NCBI GenBank assembly: GCA_965246805.1 | Contig: CBDFFO010000010.1 | Coordinates: 1-64,000 of the forward strand | Source of the DNA: Schlegelella_A sp965246805 | GTDB taxonomy: Bacteria > Pseudomonadota > Gammaproteobacteria > Burkholderiales > Burkholderiaceae_C | Direction of reading: 5' to 3' | DNA length: 64,000 nt | In this document: piece by piece, positions 53,061 to 61,323 of the stretch | Numbering within the stretch: position 1 is the stretch's first letter | Layout of the letters: every line of letters begins with the position of its first letter | Translations under genes and position numbers: made by a program | Notes under the pieces: model-generated | Told to the model about the DNA's origin: nothing | The model's input: only the letters and a program-made list of their open reading frames with translations | Database searches by the model: none

Positions 53061-53978
53061 TCAGCGCGACGCGATCGCTGTGCCGCGTCGCGATCGATAC
53101 CAGCCTTCGGCGGAGTAAATCGCCAGCGCGGCCCAGATGCACGCGAAGCCGGCCAGTCGGCTCATGCCGAGCGGCTCGTGGAAGAGCCCCACGCCGATCA
53201 TGAATTGCAGTGTCGGGCTCAGGTACTGCAACACGCCGAGCGTCGTCAACGTGAGTTTGCGGGCCCCGCTCGCGAAGAGCAGCAACGGCACGGCGGTCAA
53301 GGGGCCGAAGCCGATGAGCCAGAGGTTGATGTGCCAATCGGATGACGGAAAGCTGGTCGGGCTGTGGCCCCACCACATGGCGACTGCGCCGATCGCGATC
53401 GGCGCGAGCAGCAGCGTCTCGAGCGTAAGACCTTCCAGTGCGCCAAGCGGGGCCACCTTGCGAAGCAGACCGTACGCGCCGAAGCTCACCGCGAGGGCGA
53501 GGCCGATCCATGGGGGATGACCCGCCTCCAACGAAAGCCAAGCGACGCCCGCGGCCGCGAGCAGCAGCGCGCCGCGCTGTGCAGGGCGTGGCCGCTCGTG
53601 CAGCACCGTCATGCCCAGCAACACGTTGACGAGCGGCGTCATGAAGTAGCCCAGGCTCGCATCGACGACATGCCCGTGCGTCGCCGACCAGATGTAGATG
53701 AGCCAGTTCGCCGACAGCAAGGCCGCGCTCACCGCGAACGCGCCGAGCACACGCGGGTTTTTGAGCGCCGCGCCCAGCCAACCCCAGCGCCGGCGCGGCA
53801 GCATCACCGCGAGCAGCAGCACCAAGGCCCAGACGATGCGGTTGGCGAGAATCTCGAGCGCCTCACTCGTCGGCACGAGCCGGAAGTAGAGCAGGAACAC
53901 GCCCCAGACCACGAAGCCCAGCGTCGCCGCGGCGACGCCGGAGTTCAGCAGCGACGCGCGTTCGTTCGACCCGGTCAC
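53061..53978 (-). CDS. rarD: EamA transporter, RarD type
   Basis: 305 residues with ten predicted helices in two EamA repeats. YFRLVPTSEALEILANRIVW at the start and LQYLSPTLQFMIGVGLFHEP near the end are RarD hallmarks. The GTG start at 53978 overlaps the acyl-CoA ligase stop as GTGA. Substrate is unknown (chloramphenicol sensitivity is the name-giving trait of the family). Confidence 0.9.
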   Translation of the reverse strand: MTGSNERASLLNSGVAAATLGFVVWGVFLLYFRLVPTSEALEILANRIVWALVLLLAVMLPRRRWGWLGAALKNPRVLGAFAVSAALLSANWLIYIWSATHGHVVDASLGYFMTPLVNVLLGMTVLHERPRPAQRGALLLAAAGVAWLSLEAGHPPWIGLALAVSFGAYGLLRKVAPLGALEGLTLETLLLAPIAIGAVAMWWGHSPTSFPSSDWHINLWLIGFGPLTAVPLLLFASGARKLTLTTLGVLQYLSPTLQFMIGVGLFHEPLGMSRLAGFACIWAALAIYSAEGWYRSRRGTAIASR

Positions 53979-55618
53979 ACCTTCTCGAGCAGGTGCTTCG
54001 CGTACTGCTCGCGCAAGCGATTCTTCAGCATCTTGCCGGTCGCGCCGAGCGGGATCGCCTCGACGAACACCACGTCGTCAGGCGTCCACCATTTGGCGAT
54101 GCGGCCTTCGTAGAACGCGATCAATTCGTCACGAGTGAGCTCGGCAGCGGGCTTCTTCACGACGATGAGCAAGGGCCGCTCGTCCCACTTCGCGTGCAGC
54201 GCCGCGATGCACGCGGCCATCTGCACCTTCGGATGCGCCATCGCGATGTTCTCGAGGTCGATCGAGCCGATCCATTCGCCGCCCGACTTGATGACGTCCT
54301 TGCTGCGGTCGGTGATCTGCATGAAACCGGCGGCGTCGATGTTCGCGACGTCGCCGGTCGGGAACCATGTCTTGCCCTGGCCGCACGTGACGAGCGGGTC
54401 TCCGCCTTCGCCCTTGAAGTACTCGCGAATCACCCACGGACCGCGCACCAGCAATTCGCCCGATTGCGAGCCGTCCCAGGCCAGGTCGTGGCCGTCGTCG
54501 CCAACGATCCGCATGTCGACACCGAACACCGCCCGACCCTGCTTGGCCTGCAGCGCGAACCGATCGGCGGCGGGCAGATCGAGCTGGCTGCTCTTCAACA
54601 CCGCGACGGTGCCCACCGGGCTCATCTCGGTCATGCCCCAGGCGTGCAGCACGGTCACGTCGTAGCGTTCCTGGAAGCTTTTCATCATCGCCGGCGGGCA
54701 GGCCGAGCCGCCGATCACGGTGCGCCGCATGGTCGAGAAGCGCAGCTCGTTCGCGTCCATGTAGCCGAGCAGGCCTTGCCACACCGTCGGCACGCCGGCC
54801 GAGACGGTGACGCTTTCCGATTCGAACAACTCGTAGAGCGATTTGCCGTCGAGCCCCGGGCCGGGGAAGACCACTTTCGCGCCGGTCATGCACGCGGCAT
54901 ACGGCAGGCCCCACGCGTTGACGTGGAACATCGGCACGACCGGCAGGATCACGTCCTTCGCCGAGACGTTGAGCGCGTCGGGCATCGCGATCGCGAAGGT
55001 GTGCAGCATCGTCGAGCGATGGCTGTAGAGCACGCCCTTCGGGTTGCCGGTGGTGCCCGAGGTGTAGCAGAGCGACGAGGCTTGCTGCTCGTCGAGTTCG
55101 GGCCAGCTGTAGTGGTCGTCTTCGGCGTCGCCGAGGTCGTCGTGGCAGAGCAGCCCTTCGATCGTCGACGTGGCCGGCATGTGCGCGCGGTCGGTCATCG
55201 CGACGAAGTGGCGCACGGTCTTGAGGCGTGGCGCGATCGCTTCGACCAGCGGCAGGAAGGTGAGGTCGAAGAACAGGATCTGGTCTTCGGCGTGGTCGGC
55301 GATGTAGCTGAGGTGGTCGGGGTGGAGGCGCGGGTTCAAGGTGTGCAGCACCGCACCCGAGCCCGACACCGCGTAATAGAGCTCCATGTGGCGGTAGCCG
55401 TTCCACGCGAGCGTCGAGACGCGCTGGCCGTCGGTGACGCCGAGCTTCGCGATGGCCTTGGCCATGCGACGTGCGCGCGATGCGAGGTCGCGATACGTGT
55501 AGCGGTGGATGCCGCCCTCGACCCGGCGCGAGACGATTTCCTGTTCACCGTGATGACGCTCTGCGTGCACCAGCAGCGTCGAAATGAGCAGCGACTGCTG
55601 CATCATCAATCCGTTCAT
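53975..55618 (-). CDS. Acyl-CoA ligase, DmdB/long-chain fatty-acid-CoA ligase-like
   Basis: 547 residues, ANL superfamily. SSLCYTSGTTGNPKGVLYSH is the AMP-binding signature, GWGMTEMSP-like HAWGMTEMSPVG the adenylate motif, and DRSKDVIKSGGEW the hinge, with catalytic Lys in GATGKMLKNRLR. The N-terminus MNGLMMQQSLLIS and overall form resemble proteins called 3-(methylthio)propionyl-CoA ligase or medium/long-chain ligases. Actual substrate unknown. Confidence 0.87.
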   Translation of the reverse strand: MNGLMMQQSLLISTLLVHAERHHGEQEIVSRRVEGGIHRYTYRDLASRARRMAKAIAKLGVTDGQRVSTLAWNGYRHMELYYAVSGSGAVLHTLNPRLHPDHLSYIADHAEDQILFFDLTFLPLVEAIAPRLKTVRHFVAMTDRAHMPATSTIEGLLCHDDLGDAEDDHYSWPELDEQQASSLCYTSGTTGNPKGVLYSHRSTMLHTFAIAMPDALNVSAKDVILPVVPMFHVNAWGLPYAACMTGAKVVFPGPGLDGKSLYELFESESVTVSAGVPTVWQGLLGYMDANELRFSTMRRTVIGGSACPPAMMKSFQERYDVTVLHAWGMTEMSPVGTVAVLKSSQLDLPAADRFALQAKQGRAVFGVDMRIVGDDGHDLAWDGSQSGELLVRGPWVIREYFKGEGGDPLVTCGQGKTWFPTGDVANIDAAGFMQITDRSKDVIKSGGEWIGSIDLENIAMAHPKVQMAACIAALHAKWDERPLLIVVKKPAAELTRDELIAFYEGRIAKWWTPDDVVFVEAIPLGATGKMLKNRLREQYAKHLLEKV

Positions 55619-55774
55619 GTCGTCTCCGTGTGGTTCGGGCTCGCGAGGGTCAGCCGCGTGGCGAACGATTCTGCGCGCAATGCGTGCGTCGCCTGCCCGT
55701 GGATGCCCTCGATGAAACCCGGCATTCGTTCGCGCTCGTGACCGACACCAAGCTCGCACACGGCTTGCCGAGAG

Positions 55775-55794
55775 TACTGTATAAACGTACAGTT
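55775..55794 (+). promoter_or_regulatory. imuA: LexA (SOS) box before imuA
   Basis: TACTGTATAAACGTACAGTT is a near-perfect match to the E. coli-type LexA consensus (CTGT-N8-ACAG). It lies about 20 bases before the imuA start, so imuAB should be DNA-damage inducible. Confidence 0.92.
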
Positions 55795-55813
55795 ATTCCT
55801 GTTTCTCATTGCC

Positions 55814-56677
55814 ATGGATGCCAACCTGCCTCGATCGCTCTTCGACGAGTCTGCGACCACGTCGCCGCTTGTGGCGGGTGCGCTCGAGCATGAAGGTGAG
55901 CCGCTCGACGGTTGCACGCAGGTCAAAGCGCGTGCTACGCGCTTTGACCTGCGTGCGCCGGAAACGCTGCACCCGATGCTCTGGCTCGGCAGCCAGCTCG
56001 GTCGGCACGGCGGCCACACCATCGCCAGTGGCTTCGACGCGCTCGATGCACAGTTGCCCGATGGCGGCTGGCCGCGCCGCGTGCTCACCGAACTGCTGCT
56101 CGCGCATCCGGGCATCGGCGAAATCCGTTTGCTCGCGCCGCCACTGGTCGCCACCCAGCGCGAAGGCCGGATCGTGATGCTCTTCGACCCGCCGGCCACG
56201 TTGTCGCCGGCGGCGCTGCAGCCATTGGGTTTCGATGTGGCGCAGCTCGTCATCGTCAAGACCCGGGCACGCGTGGTCGCGGGCAGCGACAGCCTGTGGG
56301 CGCTCGAGCAGGCGTTGAAGAGCGGCCACGTCGGCGCGGTGCTCGCGTGGTTGCCGCCGCGCCTGCGCGCCGATCGTCTGCGCCGCCTGCAGCTCGCTGC
56401 GCACACGCACGACGGCCCGGCGTTCGCGTTGCGCGAGACGGCGTGCGAAGGGCGGCCGACCTCGTCGCCGCTGCGGTTGGCGTTGCGGCCGGCGGGTGCC
56501 GATGCGATCGAGGTGCGCGTGTTGAAGCGGCGCGGGCCGCCGCTGGAGGCGGCGTTGCAGCTGGCGCTCGAGCCGGTGCTATCGAACGCGGCGCGGCAAC
56601 GCCTGCGGCAGGTCAACAGCGCCGCGCCCAGCATCGAGACGCTGGCGCCTTTCGCCAACTGGGCTGCCATCGGTTGA
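55814..56677 (+). CDS. imuA: ImuA, SOS mutagenesis accessory protein
   Basis: 287 residues, a RecA/SulA-like protein of the imuA-imuB-dnaE2 mutasome. HTIASGFDALDAQLPDGGWP and RVLTELLLAHPGIGEIRLLA, then SLWALEQALKSGHVGAVLAW, match ImuA. The ATG follows an SOS box. An odd insertion, QVKARATRFDLRA in residues 36-48, is encoded by a perfect palindrome and interrupts the N-terminal region. imuB follows after 49 bases. Confidence 0.9.
   Translation: MDANLPRSLFDESATTSPLVAGALEHEGEPLDGCTQVKARATRFDLRAPETLHPMLWLGSQLGRHGGHTIASGFDALDAQLPDGGWPRRVLTELLLAHPGIGEIRLLAPPLVATQREGRIVMLFDPPATLSPAALQPLGFDVAQLVIVKTRARVVAGSDSLWALEQALKSGHVGAVLAWLPPRLRADRLRRLQLAAHTHDGPAFALRETACEGRPTSSPLRLALRPAGADAIEVRVLKRRGPPLEAALQLALEPVLSNAARQRLRQVNSAAPSIETLAPFANWAAIG
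55914..55956. repeat. Perfect 20-bp-arm palindrome inside imuA
   Basis: Left arm 55914-55933 (GCACGCAGGTCAAAGCGCGT) and right arm 55937-55956 are exact reverse complements around the 3-base loop GCT. The 43 bp keep the imuA frame and encode residues 34-48. This looks like an inserted palindromic element or a strong hairpin in the mRNA. Confidence 0.95.
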
Positions 56678-56726
56678 GGCTCTTGGCACCTCCCGGTGGC
56701 CATCATCAAGAAGTCGTTCGTTCACC

Positions 56727-58463
56727 GTGCTCTGGATCGCTCTTCACCTGCCGAGCCTCTCGCTCGAGTCGTTCGCGGCGACCTTGCCCACGGGCATCGA
56801 TGCGCGCATCGCGACCGACGAGGTGGCGAAGGCCACGACGGTCGAGGCTTCATCGACACCGAACAAGCCACCCACCTCGAGTGCCGACGCGTTGCCGCGC
56901 CCGCTCGCGTTGGTCGATGCGCAGCGCATCGCCAGCGCGAACGGCGCGGCGCGTGCGCTCGGTGTGAAGCCCGGCCTGAAGCGCGCCACCGCGCTCGCGC
57001 TCGCGCCGCAGATCATGCTCGGCCAGGCCGATGCGAAGCGCGACGCCGAGGCCTTGCGCGCGGTCGCACACGCTGCGCTCGCGTTCACGCCACACGTGGT
57101 GTTGCCGCGCCTCGATCACCCGGCCGATTCCCCGTTCACGGTGCTGCTCGAGGTCGAACCCAGCCTGCGTTACTTCGGAGGTCTCGCGGCGCTGAAGGAG
57201 CGCCTGTTGCAAACGCTCGAACCGCTCGGCCACGACGTGCATGGCGTGAGCGCGCCGACCGCGCAAGGCGCGGCGTTGCTGGCGCGCCGTCATCGCCACT
57301 TCGAGGCTGCCGATCTGGCCGCCGCGCGGTGCGCGCTCGATGCGTTGCCGGTCTGGTTGCTCGGCCCCGGCCGGGAGCACTGGGAAGCGTTGCAGGGCAT
57401 GGGCCTGCGCACCTTGGCCGACCTGCGCAGCCTACCGCGCGCCGGCATCGCACGGCGCTTCAGCGAAGGCATGCTGGTCGAGCTCGACGCCGCGTTCGGC
57501 CTGCGGCCCGACCCGCGCGAACCGCTGGTGCCGGCCGATGCGTTCGAGAGCCGGCTCGAACTCTTCGCGCGTGCCGATTCGAGTGAACAGCTGCTCTATG
57601 GTGCCGAGGTGCTGCTGGCGCGGCTGGTCGCGTGGCTGGCCGGCCAGCACGCGTTCGCGCGCCGCTTCACGCTCGTGATGCAGCACGAGAAGCGCTGGCG
57701 CCAACGCGACGAGACGCCCGCCGAAACCACGCTCGACGTGGCGCTGGCCGAACCCTCGCGCGATGCGGCGCACCTGCTCGTGCTGCTGCGCGAGCGCCTC
57801 ACGCGGCTGCAGCTGCCGGCGCCCACGCTCGAGTTGCGCCTGCACGCGGCCGACGTGGTGCAACGCGGCGCGCCCAACCACGAGCTCTTCCCGACGCCGA
57901 AGAGCGAAGGCGAGGGCATCACGCGCCTCATCGAACGCTTGCAGGCGCGGCTCGGGCCTTCGCAGGTGCAGCGGCTGCAGGCGGTCGACGACCACCGCCC
58001 CGAACGCGCGAGCATCGTGATCGATGCCGATGCGGCCGGCGTGGCCTCACGCGGCAAGACGGGGGGACGGGCAGGCGCCCGTGCATCGGGCACCAAGGTG
58101 GCGCTGGCATGGGCGTCGACCTCGTCGGCTGCATCGGGATCGGCATCGTCGGCATCGTCGGCATCGACATCGACATCGACATCGAGCGCGAAACGACCGG
58201 TCTGGCTCTGGCCCGAAGCCGAGCCCCTGGCCGAGCGCCACTTCAGCCCGTTGCTCGACGGCGCGCCGCTGCAATTGCTGAGCGGTCCCGAGCGCATCGA
58301 GGCCGGCTGGTGGGACGCGGGCCTGGCCGAGCGCGATTACTTCATCGCGCAGGCGAGCGATGGCGCACTGGTGTGGATCTATCGCATGCGCTTGCCGATG
58401 GCCGACACACCCGAAGGTGGCGTCGGCCAGCCAGGCTGGTTTCTGCAGGGTCGCTTCGGTTGA
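56727..58463 (+). CDS. imuB: ImuB, inactive Y-family polymerase-like protein
   Basis: 578 residues. Starts at GTG with MLWIALHLPSLSLESFA. RYFGGLAALKERLLQTLEPL and the thumb/little-finger layout belong to the DinB-like Y-family, but the metal-binding acidic residues of true polymerases are missing (VEPSLRYFGG instead of DE), as known for ImuB, which is a scaffold for DnaE2. Residues 467-488 are a Ser/Ala/Thr repeat. dnaE2 does not follow. Confidence 0.92.
   Translation: MLWIALHLPSLSLESFAATLPTGIDARIATDEVAKATTVEASSTPNKPPTSSADALPRPLALVDAQRIASANGAARALGVKPGLKRATALALAPQIMLGQADAKRDAEALRAVAHAALAFTPHVVLPRLDHPADSPFTVLLEVEPSLRYFGGLAALKERLLQTLEPLGHDVHGVSAPTAQGAALLARRHRHFEAADLAAARCALDALPVWLLGPGREHWEALQGMGLRTLADLRSLPRAGIARRFSEGMLVELDAAFGLRPDPREPLVPADAFESRLELFARADSSEQLLYGAEVLLARLVAWLAGQHAFARRFTLVMQHEKRWRQRDETPAETTLDVALAEPSRDAAHLLVLLRERLTRLQLPAPTLELRLHAADVVQRGAPNHELFPTPKSEGEGITRLIERLQARLGPSQVQRLQAVDDHRPERASIVIDADAAGVASRGKTGGRAGARASGTKVALAWASTSSAASGSASSASSASTSTSTSSAKRPVWLWPEAEPLAERHFSPLLDGAPLQLLSGPERIEAGWWDAGLAERDYFIAQASDGALVWIYRMRLPMADTPEGGVGQPGWFLQGRFG
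58127..58190. repeat. Hexanucleotide-type microsatellite in imuB
   Basis: Runs of TCGGCA and then TCGACA (with partial GGATCG units) give a region of Ser/Ala and Ser/Thr residues between the polymerase-like core and the C-terminal region of ImuB. Such tracts can change length by slippage. Confidence 0.85.
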
Positions 58464-58508
58464 CGCGTGGCCTCGGCCGATCCGAATACGTCGACCGACG
58501 ACGCGCCG

Positions 58509-59057
58509 TCACGCCTCGCCGACGACGATATAGCCGCGGCGTCGCAACGACTGCATCAACCAGCGGTTGCCATGGATGCCGCAAAACACCATGTACGCGA
58601 AATAGAACACCCCGGCCACCGCGGCCGTGCCCGCGCCACGCGAGCTCGGTAGCGGTGCGCGGTCGACATACGCGGCAGCGAGGAAGGCGATGACGCCGGC
58701 GACGATCAGAGGCCAGAGCCGTTTCAGGGCCGTGGCGGACGAGCCGACGAGGAACGCACCCCACGAGAAGCCATTCCTCACCTGCACCACGTCGCCTTCG
58801 GGCGAGCGGAACAACATCCCTTTGGCGCGGCCCTGGCGGCTGGCGTGGACCTTCGCGCTCGGGTGCGCGATCGGCAGCGACGCGACGCCCGGTTTGGCGG
58901 TGCGCTGGCCGGTCACGCGCGTCGACGATTCACGGGCCGCCCCTTCGCGTTTCGAGTGGGCCGCGCGCTTCATCGACGCATGCTTTTTCGAGGCACGTCG
59001 CAGCGACGCGGCACGAGGCGAGAACATCGAAGACGACGGGAACGACAGGGAATGCAT
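58509..59057 (-). CDS. DUF2628-like small membrane protein
   Basis: 182 residues. The C-terminal half has NGFSWGAFLVGSSATALKRLW, a hydrophobic pair of helices and GNRWLMQSLRRRGYIVV, a pattern resembling DUF2628 membrane proteins. The N-terminus is basic and low-complexity. I chose ATG 59057 for the GGAGGT site 7 bases upstream. Function unknown. Downstream of the vWA gene on the same strand. Confidence 0.65.
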   Translation of the reverse strand: MHSLSFPSSSMFSPRAASLRRASKKHASMKRAAHSKREGAARESSTRVTGQRTAKPGVASLPIAHPSAKVHASRQGRAKGMLFRSPEGDVVQVRNGFSWGAFLVGSSATALKRLWPLIVAGVIAFLAAAYVDRAPLPSSRGAGTAAVAGVFYFAYMVFCGIHGNRWLMQSLRRRGYIVVGEA

Positions 59058-59070
59058 GGGCGACCTCCGG

Positions 59071-59157
59071 TTAGAAGCGCGGTGTCTTCTGCACATCGGC
59101 AGGCAGGCCGGCTCCCTTGAGGGCGAGAACGTATCGAGTGGTGTCGATCGGTGACAT
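59071..59157 (-). CDS. Possible 28-residue small ORF upstream of the DUF2628-like gene
   Basis: MSPIDTTRYVLALKGAGLPA, ending ADVQKTPRF, lies between the vWA gene and the DUF2628-like gene. The codon third positions are mostly G or C, as in real genes here, and the stop lies within the ribosome-binding site of the next gene. No ribosome-binding site is seen before it. It may be a leader peptide, a tiny protein, or chance. Confidence 0.3.
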   Translation of the reverse strand: MSPIDTTRYVLALKGAGLPADVQKTPRF

Positions 59158-59197
59158 CGGCCCATGACCGACGCGGTCAGGGAAGGCCGCCAGCTCG

Positions 59198-60244
59198 TCA
59201 GGCGACGCGTCCGAACCACCACACCGACAGCGCCGCCGCGATCACCACCAGCAGCGCGCCGAAAGCGGCGAACAGCGCGCTGATCTCGGTTTCCTTCTTC
59301 TCGACGATGAGCCGCGTGCTCAAGCCCTGGTACACCTTCTTCAGGTCGGCCGCCGTGCCGGCATAGAAGTAGTCGCCGCGCGTGAGGTTGGCGATGCTCT
59401 TCAGGGTCTCTTCGTCGAGCCGCACGCGCATCGACCAGCCTTCGAAGCCGATCGTCTCGCCTTCCTTGGTGCCGATGCCGACCGTGTACACGCGCACACC
59501 CCGATCGGCCGCCATCTTCGCGGCCTCGAGCGAATCGGGGCCGGTCGTGCGCTGGCCATCGGTGAGCAGGATGATGGCCGCCGACGCGTACGAGCCCGGC
59601 GGCACCGGCGCGAACTCCTGTCGCGGCTTGTCGTTAGGGCCGGGCGGCATGTTGCGCTGGCCGGTGATCTGCGAGAGGTCGATGCCGGCCTCGGGGAAGA
59701 GGGTTGCGAGCGACAGCACGAGGCCGCTGCCGATGGCCGTGCCGCGCTGCAACTGGAAGCGGTCGATCGATGCGTTCACGTCGTCGCGGTCGAGCGTCGG
59801 CGCCTGCACCACCGCCGCCGTGCCCGCGAACGCGACGACCGCGATCTTCACGTTGCGCGGCAAATCGGCGACGAAGCTCTTCGCCGCCTCCTGCGATGCC
59901 ACCAGCCGATTCGGCAGCACGTCGGCGGCGCGCATGCTGCCCGACACGTCCATCGCCAGCACGATCGTCTCCTGCTGCATCGGCAAGGTGATGAACGCCG
60001 CCGGCCGCGCAGCGGCAAGCAGCAGCGCAGCGATGGCGACGAAGATCATCGCCGGCGGTACATGGCGGCGCCACGCACGGCCCTTGCCCATCGCTTCCTT
60101 TACGAGGCTCAGGCTCGCGTAACGCAACGCGGTTTGCTTCCTGCGCTTCAGCAGCCACACATAGAGCAGCACCAGCAGCGGCAACAGCGCGAGGCCCCAC
60201 AGCATCGTGGGCCAGAGGAAGGTCATGAGTGGCGCTGGCGTCAC
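59198..60244 (-). CDS. vWA-domain (BatA-like) membrane protein
   Basis: 348 residues. Two N-terminal membrane helices, then a vWA domain with MIDAS motif MDVSGSM (about residue 98-104), AGTAAVVQAPT and LLTDGQRTTG, and a C-terminal helix at about 322-342. Works with MoxR and DUF58 proteins in envelope-linked assembly or stress systems. Start is GTG 60244 (GTGA overlap with DUF58 stop); ATG 60226 is possible too. Confidence 0.87.
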   Translation of the reverse strand: MTPAPLMTFLWPTMLWGLALLPLLVLLYVWLLKRRKQTALRYASLSLVKEAMGKGRAWRRHVPPAMIFVAIAALLLAAARPAAFITLPMQQETIVLAMDVSGSMRAADVLPNRLVASQEAAKSFVADLPRNVKIAVVAFAGTAAVVQAPTLDRDDVNASIDRFQLQRGTAIGSGLVLSLATLFPEAGIDLSQITGQRNMPPGPNDKPRQEFAPVPPGSYASAAIILLTDGQRTTGPDSLEAAKMAADRGVRVYTVGIGTKEGETIGFEGWSMRVRLDEETLKSIANLTRGDYFYAGTAADLKKVYQGLSTRLIVEKKETEISALFAAFGALLVVIAAALSVWWFGRVA

Positions 60245-61323
60245 GACGCGGCCTTCGCGCGCGTGCTGCGCGGGATCTGATCACGAACCTCGCGCTCGGC
60301 CCGCGGCATGTTCGATGTCGACGGCTGCGCCCACGGCGCGTCGATCGGCTGCGCGCGCGAACGGCAGCCGCCGCGCGGGCCGCTCCAGTTGGCGAGCCGG
60401 CTGCGTTGCTTGCGCAATTCGGCGAACCGCACGAGAGCGTCGAAGAGGTCGTCGTCGGTCGCGAGTTCGAGCGTGTCGACGCCGGCATTCGCCAGCGAGG
60501 TGCGCAGCGTCGTTTCGCGCCTTGCAGCGGCCGCTTCGAAGCGCCTGCGAAAGCCGCGATCGTGCGTGTCGACGACGATCTGCTCGCCGCTTTCGGCGTC
60601 TCGCATCGTGACCAGGCCGACGTCGGGCAGCGCGACTTCGAGCGGATCGAAGAGGCGCACGGCAGTCACGTCGTGGCGCATCGCGAGTTGTCCGAGCGCC
60701 GTTTCCCAACCCGGTTCGCTGATGAAGTCGGAGACCACGAAGATGCTGCTGCGGCGCTTTATGGCGCGCTGCCCGCCCATCAGGAGCTCGCGCAGGTGCG
60801 TGACGCCGGCGGCCGTTTCGGCCGGCCGCTTGGCCATCGCTTGCAGCAATTCGAGCACGTGCGTGCGGCCGCCGCGCGCGGGCAGCACGGCATCGACCGC
60901 GTTGCCATAGAGCAGGGCGCCGACGCGGTTGCCGTGCCGCGTGAGCAGGCGTGACAGCACGCCGACGAATTCGCGCGCGATCTGGCGCTTGCTGCGCGCG
61001 CTCGAGCCGAAGTCGACGCTCGCGCTCAGGTCGACCAGGAACCACGCCGAGAGCTCGCGGTCTTCGGTGAACTGGCGCACGTGCGGCACCTGCAGGCGCG
61101 CGGTGACGTTCCAGTCGATGTGGCGCACGTCGTCGTGGTGCTGGTATTCGCGCAGGTCGGCGAGGTCGAGGCCGGCGCCGCGCATCAACGTGCGGTAGTC
61201 GCCCTGCAGCACGCCGTCTAGACGGCGCAGCACGGTCCAGTCGAGCCGCGTCAGCAGCGCATGTGCGCTCGCGTCGGTCCCGCCGGGCACGGCGTGCGGT
61301 TCAGGTATGGGCGTGTGCGGCAT
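60241..61323 (-). CDS. DUF58-domain protein
   Basis: 360 residues. GLDLADLREYQHHDDVRHID and VTARLQVPHVRQFTEDRELS are the DUF58 signature; the rest forms a vWA-like fold. It overlaps the moxR-type gene by 23 bases. A link between the AAA ATPase and the vWA membrane protein is the usual role. Confidence 0.92.
   Translation of the reverse strand: MPHTPIPEPHAVPGGTDASAHALLTRLDWTVLRRLDGVLQGDYRTLMRGAGLDLADLREYQHHDDVRHIDWNVTARLQVPHVRQFTEDRELSAWFLVDLSASVDFGSSARSKRQIAREFVGVLSRLLTRHGNRVGALLYGNAVDAVLPARGGRTHVLELLQAMAKRPAETAAGVTHLRELLMGGQRAIKRRSSIFVVSDFISEPGWETALGQLAMRHDVTAVRLFDPLEVALPDVGLVTMRDAESGEQIVVDTHDRGFRRRFEAAAARRETTLRTSLANAGVDTLELATDDDLFDALVRFAELRKQRSRLANWSGPRGGCRSRAQPIDAPWAQPSTSNMPRAEREVRDQIPRSTRAKAAS

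Noticed and set aside
51331..53781. 816-codon minus-strand frame opposite ahpF and part of rarD
   Set aside because: Clear family motifs of AhpF and RarD lie in other frames; this frame has only low-complexity His/Arg/Asp-rich sequence.
58467..58652. dnaE2 start or other gene just after imuB
   Set aside because: The short plus-strand frame has no similarity in pattern to DNA polymerase III alpha, and overlaps the opposite DUF2628-like gene.
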